A DNA stretch of 64,000 nt, from the NCBI RefSeq assembly GCF_026151205.1, contig NC_087075.1, positions 15,699,628 to 15,763,627 on the forward strand. Direction: 5' to 3'. The position numbers were made by a program, and so were the translations under genes. Source of the stretch: Bolinopsis microptera. Its lineage: Eukaryota > Ctenophora > Tentaculata > Lobata > Bolinopsidae. Under the pieces are notes generated by a model, which ran no database searches, was not told the origin of the DNA, and saw nothing but the letters and a program-made list of their open reading frames with translations. Below are positions 1 to 11,700 of this stretch, one piece after another. Numbering within the stretch: the first letter of the stretch is position 1; each line of letters opens with the position of its first letter.

Positions 1-837
1 AATGCAATTTTATGGATAAAATCAATAAAGCTTACAAGTAAATCCCAAAACAAAGTAACACACCCAACAATGGTTGAGATGTGATACATCCAAGCAATCT
101 AAGTCGAATATAATATCATGAGCTAATCTAAAAGTAGCTCCAATGTTCATGTAACCAGACAGCAAGAAAGTGACTAGAAGGTACATATATACCTTTATAA
201 ACAAAAATACGTCGAAAAGAATCCAGGGTGATACAGGATCGGAAAGTGCAAACCGTAAAGTTTACTCAACCACCTTGCATCCTGTTAATTCTTGGTTGAA
301 TAGACATTTATGTTTATTGACGATGTCAATTCATCGCAGCTCAACGAGGCCCAGTAGCGCATTTCGCTGATCTAGCGAGGATGTGGTTGCGAGAAGCGTA
401 ATTGAGTGCGCGGCGCGGCACAGTAACGCATCACACTACAACATGTATGCAAACTTAAACTACTTCAAATCCCTTTGTTGTTTGTTGAAAGAAGTAGTAT
501 TATTTAATTGACGATGTCAATTCTTGGCAGCTCGGCGAGGCCAGGCCCAGTAGCGTATTTTGCCGATCTAACGAATGTTAAGAAAAGCATAATTTATATT
601 GGATGCGCGGCGCGGCCCAATAACGCATTGCGCTACAATAATATTATTCATGTCTAAGGTTAGCTTTATTCAATATATATATATATAATAACAATATTAA
701 TGTATTTAATATCAATATCAATATCAGACTAACCTATCGAATAAATTAAAATTATCAAATATTAATTGATAATTAATATAGCGCGGCGCACAAAGCCAAA
801 TTGCATTGGCTTAAAAATAACGCGGCAATGAAGTTTT
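1..837. other. non-coding, dispersed CpG-rich repeat pieces
   Basis: I see no gene here. The stretch holds two related CpG-rich blocks (about 330-440 and 505-650). Each has a motif like GCGCGGCGCGGC followed by AACGCAT, next to a GACGATGTCAATT segment. Related blocks recur at 1770-1865 and, in the opposite orientation, at 19040-19170 and 19470-19580. This is therefore a dispersed repeat family, probably transposon-derived. The rest is AT-rich. Confidence 0.5.
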
Positions 838-1990
838 AATTGAGACTTGTTTCACGTCGTGACCCCCATTGTCGTTTCACTTTAAAGTTTACTGTAGGGT
901 TTCTACGATACAGGGGGAGCCGCGCACTCGTGCGCGGCGGGTCATACAACGTATGACAAATTGACACTCAGCACTTGACCATTGTTATTACTGGGCCGCG
1001 CTCAGCCTGTCATTCCTCCGAATCTCTATTTGGCGGATGTTTATAAACATGATAGCCTGAGGTCCCCAGGTAACCATTGTTAATGGTTTGGCCCGGCGCG
1101 CGCTACTTCGTAGCACTTGCCAACATTTCGAGAAGAAAGCGGTGCGCGCTACTTCGAAGAAATTTAGACGAGTAACATCCGTCAAACTCAGCACCTGTAA
1201 TTAAATTAAATTGTAATTTTACCTTTAAATTATCTGGCACCATGCACACTTGTACGCGTACGTTTATAATTTACCAAGACGCGCGCCGAGTTTACATATA
1301 TTGGTGACCAGGTGACGCATATATATTGTATGTTTAAAACTTACCAGGACGCGCGCCGAGTTGGACTCGTAAACGGTCCTTGACGGATGTTACTCGTTTA
1401 AATTTCTTCGAAGTAGCGCGCGCCGCTTTCTTCTCGAAATGTTGGCAAGTGCTACGAAGTAGCGCGCGCCGGGCCAGACCATTAACAATGGTCAACGACG
1501 GTCTTTAAACTCTTTATATATGGAACAAATATTTTACGAGTATCACCCGTTAACATATATATTATTTGGAGGACTTCGCCGCTTCGACGCGCCGCGCAAA
1601 CTAGCAACTAGCATTCTTGACGAGATCGTTGCTCTGCTTCGCAGAGCAACGATCTGGAAGGGTTGACATCGTCAATCAAATATATCATATATATATTTTG
1701 CGTCGAGTGTGCTAAATCACTTTACATTCGATTTTCGAGATTGTTCTAAATTTGTAGAACAATTGCACTACTGGGTCGCGCCGCGCATCAAATAATTCTT
1801 CTCGGTAGATCGGCGAGATGCACCACTGTGCCTCACCGAGCTGCGAAGGATTGACATCGTGAATCAAGTTCTAAATTGTCATACGTTGTACTTGTATGAC
1901 CCGCCGCGCACGAGTGCGCGGCTCCCCTGTATCGTAGAAACTCTACACTATAGTGAAACGACAATGGGGGTTACGACGTGATACAAGTTC
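838..1990. mobile_element. GC-rich nested foldback (inverted-repeat) element
   Basis: Two nested pairs of inverted repeats lie in this 1.15-kb stretch. The outer arms are about 838-965 and 1868-1990. The inner arms are about 1069-1187 and 1383-1501 and are almost identical. Both pairs are CpG-rich (GCGCGCGC, CCGCGCACTCGTGCGCGG) in an AT-rich genome. No long ORF or transposase is visible. A foldback or MITE-type non-autonomous DNA element is the best reading; the autonomous partner and family are unknown. Confidence 0.6.
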
Positions 1991-2668
1991 TAAAAGGGCC
2001 CCCCGACAGTTGGAGCCAACTTCAATCGATGTATTTTTGGACGCCTGACGAGATATTGGCGAAAAACTGTTCCGATCACGTGATATGACCGTATAATGAA
2101 GTTAGTCTAATTTCTCGTTAGGATTAGGGTTTCAGCATATGCTTTTGTTAGTATGTAAAATTACATTTTACATACTAACGAGTAATGACTGTTAAAGCTT
2201 GTGCCTCAGGCTGTTAGTGTTAGTCCCCTCACCCCTCCCCCCCTAGCTCCGTAATCAGTTTTACGCATAAATATTGTTTTAAAAATAAAATTACGCGCGC
2301 GTTTTCATTTTTAAACCCCTATCAGTAATAACATACTTAATGTACCAGTACTGTGAAAGACCACTAGTTGTGAGTTAGAGCAACTGAAACATCTATCGGT
2401 TTCAGACAAAATATTTTAAACGCAATAATGAAATGGATATTGTCAAAATGTATGCTCAATATATGACTATAAATGATTGCTCATTCAATAAGAAAACATA
2501 GCCAAAAACTTTTAACCATATAACTAAACAGTAAAGTAAGGAAAAATCATATTCATAACCAATAAATTTTAAAACCAACTACCATGAATACATTTAAAAC
2601 AATATAAGATAGTAAACAATTAACATTAAGAGACATTACAAAGCAGACATTACAAAACGTCAGCAGAG

Positions 2669-2710
2669 TTATTCGGGCTGGGGGGTGAATCTCATGTACT
2701 GCTTGCGGAG
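2669..2710 (-). repeat. 42-bp duplicate of the PRDX6 C-terminal codons
   Basis: Immediately after the PRDX6 stop codon, the last 42 bp of the coding region, stop included, are repeated with a few changes. The copy would again read [11 protein letters not shown] then stop. It lies in the 3' UTR and is not translated if the first stop is used. Confidence 0.85.
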
Positions 2711-5700
2711 TTACTCAGGCTGGGGGGTGAATCTCATGTACTGCTTGCCAGAGGGAACGTCCTCAACTCTCATTTTAGGGAAGAGTTTGGTAGCTTCCTC
2801 CCCTTTAACCGAGGGTAGGACCATACAGTCCCCTCCTGCCTGCCAATTAGCAGGGGTCGCTACCTGGGGGGGGGGGGGGGGGGGGGTCCGTTAGCAAGAA
2901 TTTAAGAAATAAAGTAACTTTCGATACCAATATCATCATCGGTTGTATAGTGTATTACATAAAATAACACAATCTAAATACTAAACTAAACTAGCGGATT
3001 AGATGTGTTTGCAATATACTATAATGATACGATTGAAATTTTCAGGTTACACTTTCAGAATCAAATTGTTGAAACCACGTGACTTGTTAATACCACGTGA
3101 CTTGTTAATACCACGTGACTTGTTAATACCACGTGACTTGTAAATACCACGTGACTTGTTAATACCACGTGACTTGTTAATACCACGTGACTTGTTAATA
3201 CCACGTGACTTGTTAATACCACGTGACTTGTTAATACCACGTGACTTGTTAATACCACGTGACTTGTAAATACCACGTGACTTGTTAATACCACGTGACT
3301 TGTTTAAACCACGTGACCTGTTAAAACCACGTGACTTGTTAATACCACGTGACTTGTTAATACCACGTGACTTGTTAATACCACGTGACTTGTTAATACC
3401 ACGTGACTTGTTAATACCACGTGACTTGTTAATACCACGTGACTTGTTAAAACCACGTGACTTGTTAATACCACGTGACTTGTTAATACCACGTGACTAT
3501 ACCTTCTTGTAAGCAGTAAGCTGCAGACTATCAATAACTCTGAGGAGCTCATCAAAGTTCCTGCCGGTAGTAGCCGGGTACAGGATGGATAGTTTCAGTT
3601 TCTTGTCGGGTCCAACAATAAACACAGCTCTAGCAGTGAGTGGGAGACCGGCTGCGTCTTTCTCGTCCGGGTCCAACATACCTGGGGTAATGGGGGTGGT
3701 AAAAGGAGGGGTAATGGGGGTGGTAAAAGGAGGGGTAATGGGGGTGGTAAAAGGAGGGGGGTAATGGGGGTGGTAAAAGGAAAGGGTAATGGGGGTGGTA
3801 AAAGGAGGGGGAGGTTTAATGGGGGGGGGGGGGGGTAAAAGGAGGGGGTAATGGGGGTGGTAAAATGAGGGGGGTAATGGGGGTGGTAAAAGGAGGGAGG
3901 GGTGTAATGGGGGTGGTAAAAGGAGGGGGTAATGGGGGTGGTAAAAGGAGGGGTAATGGGGGTGGTAAAAGGAAAGGGTAATGGGGGTGGTAAAAGGAGG
4001 GGGTAATGGGGGTGGTAAAAGGAAAGGGTAATGGGGGTGGTAAAATGAGGGGGGTAATGGGGGTGGTAAAATGAGGGGGGTAATGGGGGTGGTAAAAGGA
4101 GGGAGGGGTGTAATGGGGGTGGTAAAAGGAGGGGGTAATGGGGGTGGTAAAATGAGGGGGGTAATGGGGGTGGTAAAAGGAAAGGGTAATGGGGGTGGTA
4201 AAAGGAGGGGGGAGGTTTAATGGGGGGGGGGGGGTAATGGGGGTGGTAAAATGAGGGGGGTAATGGGGGTGGTAAAAGGAGGGAGGGGTGTAATGGGGGT
4301 GGTAAAAGGAGGGGGTAATGGGGGTGGTAAAATGAGGGGGGTAATGGGGGTGGTAAATGGAAAGGGTAATGGGGGTGGTAAAAGGAGGGGGGAGGTTTAA
4401 TGGGGGGGGGTAAAAGGAGGGGGTAATGGGGGTGGTAAAAGGAGGGAGAGGGGGGGGGGGGTAATGGGTTTATTGAGAGTATTTCTTTACAACAGAATAA
4501 CACCAGCTCTCAACTCTGCCTACGGGCATAACCGCATAAGCTGCACAAATCTGTTATAGTATGTTAATAATGTTAGAATATTTCACAGAATGACGAGAGG
4601 TTTAGAATATTCTAACAGAATATTCTATTTGGAAGGGACACGTGAGGGTTGAGCAGATTATCACTCACAGCAGGAATTCGATTATATGGTAGCCAGCTGA
4701 AGGCCCACAACTCACATAACGGAGAATTAATCTACCACGTGTTATTTTGGAGCGATATGATTGGCCGAGAGCAGGCAAAAGTAGGAACTTTTGAGTTATG
4801 TTCGGGGAAGGTGAGGAAAGGGTACAATATAGAAAGCCACAGTAATGTTGTTAGAACCTGTTAGTGACAAGGTTAGCAGTCGTATATCCGTCACCGCTCT
4901 GGATGGAATCCAAAAGTAAGAACTCAGTACTTTCGCTTCGTGGTCATATTTGCGCGCATTACCATGAGTGTGTACCGAAAAGTACTGCGCGCCTTCCAGC
5001 AACAAGAAATGCGGCCGGTTTTCTTTTGTGGATGGCCGCTCAATTTCCCGATTCGTGATCATGATGGCGTATTTATTATATTCCATACAACCTGGGGACC
5101 CCAGGCTTTACTGTTTATACTTTATAAGCATGCAGATATGGCGGAGTGATAGGCCGAGCGCCACCCACTAACTCGAAATAACATGCTATCAATTAGTGCC
5201 TAGCTAGTTGGATAATGGATACGTACATGGTGAAATTAACGATTTACTTGATCGGTTCAGCGTCGCGCTCCAATACCAATTTAATTCAGATTTCAGGATA
5301 TTGCGCAAAATAACTTTCCGGAGTGACAAACTCCGCAAAGTTATAACTAAAAGGGCACGCACGCTCGCAGGCACGCACGCACGGTCGCAGGCTACCATAT
5401 ACAAAAAAAAACCTCGTTCGCTAACCCTTGTCCTTGACTCGGCACTTTGAGTCATGATCGAACAAAGTTCATGATTTTTTCTTGAAATGTTCTAAAGAAT
5501 ACATCATAAAAAGAGGAACTACAATTTCGTGATACCGTTAAAATAAACTATAATTTAAACAGCCGGTGTATGTGTACATTGTAATGTTATCTTTCATGAC
5601 GTGTAGAAAATGTAGTTCCTTGTCCAAGAGCACGTGCAGGTAACCCAGACAACCAATAACAGCCTGATAAACACATCACGTGGTAATGCATTAGTCACGT

Positions 5701-8700
5701 GATATGCTATATTGCTGCTATAAAACTACTCATCCTCAGCAGGGTTGTGCCGTGCTGGGACGAACGTCATGGATTATAGTTCCTTGGAAAATGGAAATAG
5801 ATAAAACACTGGAATGATCTATGTAGGAGGGGTGACATGTGGCTAATGAATAATGATACTAAGTGTATGACCCCCCCCCCTCGCCCCCCTCCCCCCCCCC
5901 CGGTGTGAGGTAGACATTATTCTAAAACCGTAATGAATAATGATACTAAGTATATGACCCCCCCTCCCCCCCCCCCCCCCGTGTGAGGTAGACATTATTC
6001 TAAAACCGTACTACTCCTTTCCAGAATTTTAAACGGAAAATGAGACACAAGAAGATAATAAAGTATTTATATTAACAGAGAACAGACAAGGTTTAATCAA
6101 TTAATAATCTTCAGAGGTATTTCATAACACCAAACTACGACTAAATATCTTATATAACTGGGTCACCATATTTACTGAAAGTTCTAGAATTCCCAATATC
6201 CAGTGGTACCAACAAGTGTTACCATGGTAACAACAAGTGTAAAATATCTTAAATCTCAGTTTACATTGCAAAGTTTAGCTCTTACAGAGTTTAGATGACT
6301 GGATGGTCAGATTGTTCTTCTATACTACTAAGATAACTAAACTTCTAGAATAGTTTATTATTTTCTGGAGTCTAATATTGCTGCTGACTTTAACAATATT
6401 TTTAATATATCACAAGTGTTACCATGGTAACAACAAGTATATTACATTAGGTCAATGTGTTGAATATGATATTTCACCACATAGCACCAAATAGAACTGA
6501 ATGTCACAATGTATTACAAGGTTAAGTTACAGCAATTAATATTTAATATTTATTTAACAATTCTCATGAAAGGTGTTAACAACATAATATGATTATTGCA
6601 GTTCCATTTTCTTTACGTCTCTCTGTCTTAACTAAAGTAAAAGTAATAAAATGTAATAATATATTATATAATAAATAATAAAATAAGCAGTAGATTATGT
6701 CTGCTATTATTATTATTGAGGTCAATAAGTACATTTAGAAGTAACCACACCGGATATTTGCGTTAAATAAGTTGAAATAAATATTATAGGGGGGGGGGGG
6801 GGGGGGGGTGTCACGTCCGTCTATGTCCGCCTATGTCCTGTCATTTTTGGATTCTATATGATGAAGAACGGAGAGAAGCTATTTCACTGAATGTCTATGG
6901 AACCTCCCTACTAAAAAGTAAAATGAGTAGTTCTGCAGCAATATTATATGTGAGCAGTAAAACAGACTGCAATGACTTGCCACCCATATAACGATGTCAC
7001 GTGACTATTATTATGTTACCGCTCAGATGGGCGACCTTCTCCGAGAACTACTTAAAAACTACTCATTTCACTTTTTAATAGGGCGGTGCCATGCTAGCAC
7101 AAACGTAACGGCTGGAATGATCTATACTGTGCACATTGCACTACATTTGTACTGTGCACTGTGCACTACATGTGTACTGTGCACTACATGTGTACTGTGC
7201 ACTGTGCACTACACCTCTTTTTTAAACCGTACAAGAGACACGAGAAACAGTTTAATAGAAGTTTTATAGAATTCTAGATTTGCCTGGATGTAAATTCCAT
7301 TGTAACATTATTCAACTATCAGTAATTCAATATTTCCAATACATAGTAATAGATAGCAATACATGACATTGAATAATAGATTACACCTGCAGTTAATGTG
7401 TAAAACTTGATACATATCTCCAGCATAACATCCCAGCATAACATAACATAACATCCCAGCACAACACTGGTCAGTTGTGAGTAGTTCAATAAACATCAGC
7501 AGGAATAATAAGGAATAATTACTCTGCAAGAGAAATGTTGCTGCCCGTACGCGTAAAACGGTACTTTCTACGGGCAACCCTCTTCAAACGTTTATTGCTT
7601 TGCTCACCTACAGTTTGCTATAATTGAGTATTTAAGAGCTACTCTTCAACAATTAGCACCGATGGCTCTTATGCTCTTATGGTCCGGAGTCTTACTTTTG
7701 TTAGGTCCGGACTCCGGACTCCGGACAAAACAAAAGCAATATTAGGGTCCGGACCTAACAAAAGCAATATTAGGGTCCGGACCTAACAAAAGCAATATTA
7801 GGGTCCGGACCTAACAAAAGCAATATTAGGGTCTGGACCTAACAGAAGCAATATTAGGGTCCGGACCTAACAAAAGCAATATTAGGGTCCGGACCTAACA
7901 GAAGCAATATTAGGGTCCGGACAAAACAAAAGCAATATTAGGGTCCGGACCTAACAAAAGCAATATTAGGGTCCGGACCTAACAAAAGCAATATTAGGGT
8001 CCGGACCTAACAAAAGCAATATTAGGGTCCGGACCTAACAAAAGCAATATTAGGGTCTGGACCTAACAGAAGCAATATTAGGGTCCGGACCTAACAAAAG
8101 CAATATTAGGGTCCGGACCTAACAAAAGCAATATTAGGGTCCGGACCTAACAAAAGCAATATTAGGGTCCGGACCTAACAAAAGCAATATTAGGATCCGG
8201 ACCTAACAAAAGCAATATTAGGATCCGGACCTAACAAAAGCAATATTAGGGTCCGGACCTAACAAAAGCAATATTAGGATCCGGACCTAACAAAAGCAAT
8301 ATTAGGATCCGGACCTAACAAAAGCAATATTAGGATCCGGACCTAACAGTTCTACATTTGCAACTCAGGAACAGTTTTGTCTTCCTTAGCAAAACCTCGG
8401 CCAGCCTTCAATGCACGCAGCTTTGACAACAACACCAAAACACAAGCAATCAAGAATATGATGAGGATAACTTGTCCAATATTAGCACAGACTGACATAG
8501 TGAACAGAGGCGCTTCTCCCTCTGACACAGCTACTGTTTTCTTTACACACTTTTCAGCTCGACTCTTCTCATTTCGGCAGGTGACATTCACAATGGATTG
8601 GCTCTTCGACCTTTTGAAGCCATACCCCGGCTTGCAGGTGACAAGTACCTGTTCACCTGGTAAGTAGAAGGGTGCGTCACCTAGCAACACATCGTTACCA

Positions 8701-11700
8701 TGGTAACACACGTCACCTACCACTGTGTTACCATGGTAACACATGTCACTTACCACTTCTCCGTGCGCTGCCTTGAACATGGTTTTCCTACATAAAGCAA
8801 GATGCTCATCTGGCTTCAAAACTCTCAAAAGAGCCAGATTTACTGTTGATGATTCAAGGTAGATGGATATTCCGGCTTTTGTTATTGAGAAAAAGCAAGT
8901 GTTGTCATTTCCAACAGGATCTTTCATGTACGAAAGGTCGTGAAGTGTTCCACTGGTAATTTGGAAGAGCTGATCTTCATTTCCGTCTTCACAGGGAACT
9001 ACAGACATAATTATTTGCGAGGAGTCGTGAACCTTCGAGGTAACGCAGTGGTTCAGAGAATCGGCTTGGAGAACTTTGACAGATGTATATCTTCCAGTTT
9101 TATTGGATTGTTTCTCAAATTTCCACAGGATAGAAAGTGTGCAGTCTTTCCATTTTAAGTCCATCTTAGTCCCGAATCCAAGACACAGTCCACTCCCCAC
9201 GTCCTTGATCAACACGCCCTCTGAATTGTGACTTGTTTTTATGACATGTTCAACTGTTCTACATGGCACAGAGGGACTTTGCTCGTAATTCTTTAAACAA
9301 GTGGTATCCCCTATGGAATAGGGAGGGGAGCGAATTTCCCCGGATGGAGAATCCAAAGTCGGGAAGCCGGAATGAAGGCTGCAATTTAATGCTTGAGGGT
9401 GGAAAGCAAATGAAAGACAGCTTTTGTGGAACCAACAGTACATCTTGCAAGCAGCTGCGCTCTTTACAGAAAAATTTGCAATCCCTTGTTCCGGGTCAAA
9501 AGTACAAGACCGGGCCCCACATTTAGCAACATCATAGCAGATCTCGGAGTATTTAGTGGGGAGGGAGAAAGTGTTGAATGTATGGTTTGTGGCCCCTATT
9601 GACCTGGGGTTTGTGGGCTCTGCAGACTCCGTGCCAAAGGAATGGGTAACATTTGACTTGCCATTAACGGCAGAAATCATCAAAATTACTGTAATTACCA
9701 GCATATTCTCTCTAGATGGACTTTGCTGCAAATGTGTGTAATTGTTTAGAATTAAAGCGATTAAGTTTGCAATTTACAGGAAGTTTTGAATTTGTATGGA
9801 ATTACTGTGAAAATTTAGAATAAAACAGTCTTATTCTAGACTTAAATAAGTGCAGCGAGCATCTAAATTAAAATCACAACTAATGATGGTAACTATGGTA
9901 ACTAATGATGGTAACTATGGTAACTAATGATGTTCGCGATAAGAATGATAAGATAACAGAAGTATGCAATACCAACTAGAGCTGAATTTAAGTCTGATCG
10001 AAAAGTTCAATAAACAATCATAAAAGCAAACGTCTAGCTGAAGAAAATAACTTCAGCAATGGAAAAGTAAAGTAAAGTGCTTCACCAATGGAGCACTACT
10101 ACACAACTACACTACTACACTACTATACTTTACTTTATGACAAAGAGACGGTTTCAAGGTAGGAGAGCTACACTACTACACTTTACTTTATGACAAAGAA
10201 ACGGTTTCAAGGTAGGAGAGCTAGAGGTGCAAAGTAACGCCTCCTTCAGCTATAGAAGACAGTTCTTTCAGACAACTGTTTCTCTCTCTCTCTCTCTCTC
10301 TTTCAGACAACTGTTTCATACGAATTACGAGACTTTAAGGCAAGATCGAGCTAAATATAAATATCGAGCTTGTTGTTGTGTTGTTGTTGTTTGATCTCGA
10401 GTATACGCCAAGACGTGAGCTTTAGCTTACTCGCTCATTTTAAGGAGCGGTTTGGCACAATTTATAGCTGATTTTCTCGCAAAATAAGAGCACAATGAAC
10501 CAACGTCACTGTATCGTCACACTATTGGAGGTGCACTTTGAGTTTGACAACAGAGAGGAGCAAGAGCGCCACTACAACAGAGCGCCACTTCAAGCGCATT
10601 GAGCTTTTCATTTACAAAACAAAGATTGTGAGAGAGACCAAGTTTTTTCGAAGAACCGATAATTCTCATTCGACATTTCTTTATTTGGAATGATATTTTT
10701 TTAAACAATAAGAGCTAGCAGCTAGAGAGAAGAGTTGTTAGTTCTGATCTTTATTTCCTTTTTGTGACAGAATACATTTAACCGGGTTTACCCTTTCTAG
10801 CAATGACAAGCACACAGGGTTAACCGATTGGAGCGGGGAGTTGCGGATCAGTGGCAACAGACTACCGTCCAATCGGTAAGTATTTTAGTATTTATAATGG
10901 TTATTTATTGGGTATTTATTTGGAATTGGTTTAATATGAATTTAAAGTTATTCTATTATGTAATAAAGCTTTTTGTTTTACAGGTTTTGTACATTCGACA
11001 ATACGTGTATTAATTGGTCATCTAACAACGGTCAGTGAAATAAATCCTCTGGAATGATCCCCCCGATTTATGCAGTACTTCATTCCAGAACATTCCACAG
11101 AAGATAAGAAACAGTTCTTTAATATGGTTATCAGGTTACTGGTAATAGTTCCTTTTAGCTAAGTTTGAAAACTGAGAAGCACGACGAGCCTATGTTCTTT
11201 TTCAAAGAAAACATAGATTTTTAAATCCGCTGAACTCGAGGTAACGTTATTATAATCACGACATTCCAGAAAAATGAACAAATGATATTTGTAATGACCA
11301 ATTCCAACTAGATTACGGAGTATGTTATTTATCCACTATAGTTCATTCTATCGTCTTACTAATAAATAATGTTATATATCCACTATAGTTCATTCTATCG
11401 TCTTACTAATAAATAATGTTCCGATCCGGATATTACACAACCTTACTAGCAGGTATCTGGTATATACATGTATTTAACACAGTTACACAGTACACACAGT
11501 GTGTAACTCACTGTCTAGACGTGTGTAATCACCAGGTTATAAATCTACACTGCACATACCTACACCCCTGACACTGCGTATGAGTCACACTGGTCACAGT
11601 TTTAAATTTGATCAGTTTATAAAATCTCATTACTCATTGCTATGATCTTACATCTAAGCTAAACTCTGGCAGCACAGCAATATGTCCAAATATCTACGAA

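Noticed and set aside
3061-3555. Frames on both strands with repeated VVLTSH or RDLLIP
   Set aside because: Translation of the 18-bp E-box minisatellite; no independent coding signal.
3595-4503. 302-residue Pro/Tyr/His-rich minus frame
   Set aside because: It reads through the purine-rich minisatellite into PRDX6 exon 4 in the wrong frame.
5204-5455. Paired 80-83-residue frames on opposite strands
   Set aside because: No domain, start context or splice support; probably part of a dispersed repeat.
9705-9731. Nine extra N-terminal residues on the nested membrane protein
   Set aside because: They need a TTG start; the ATG at 9704 is followed directly by a signal peptide.
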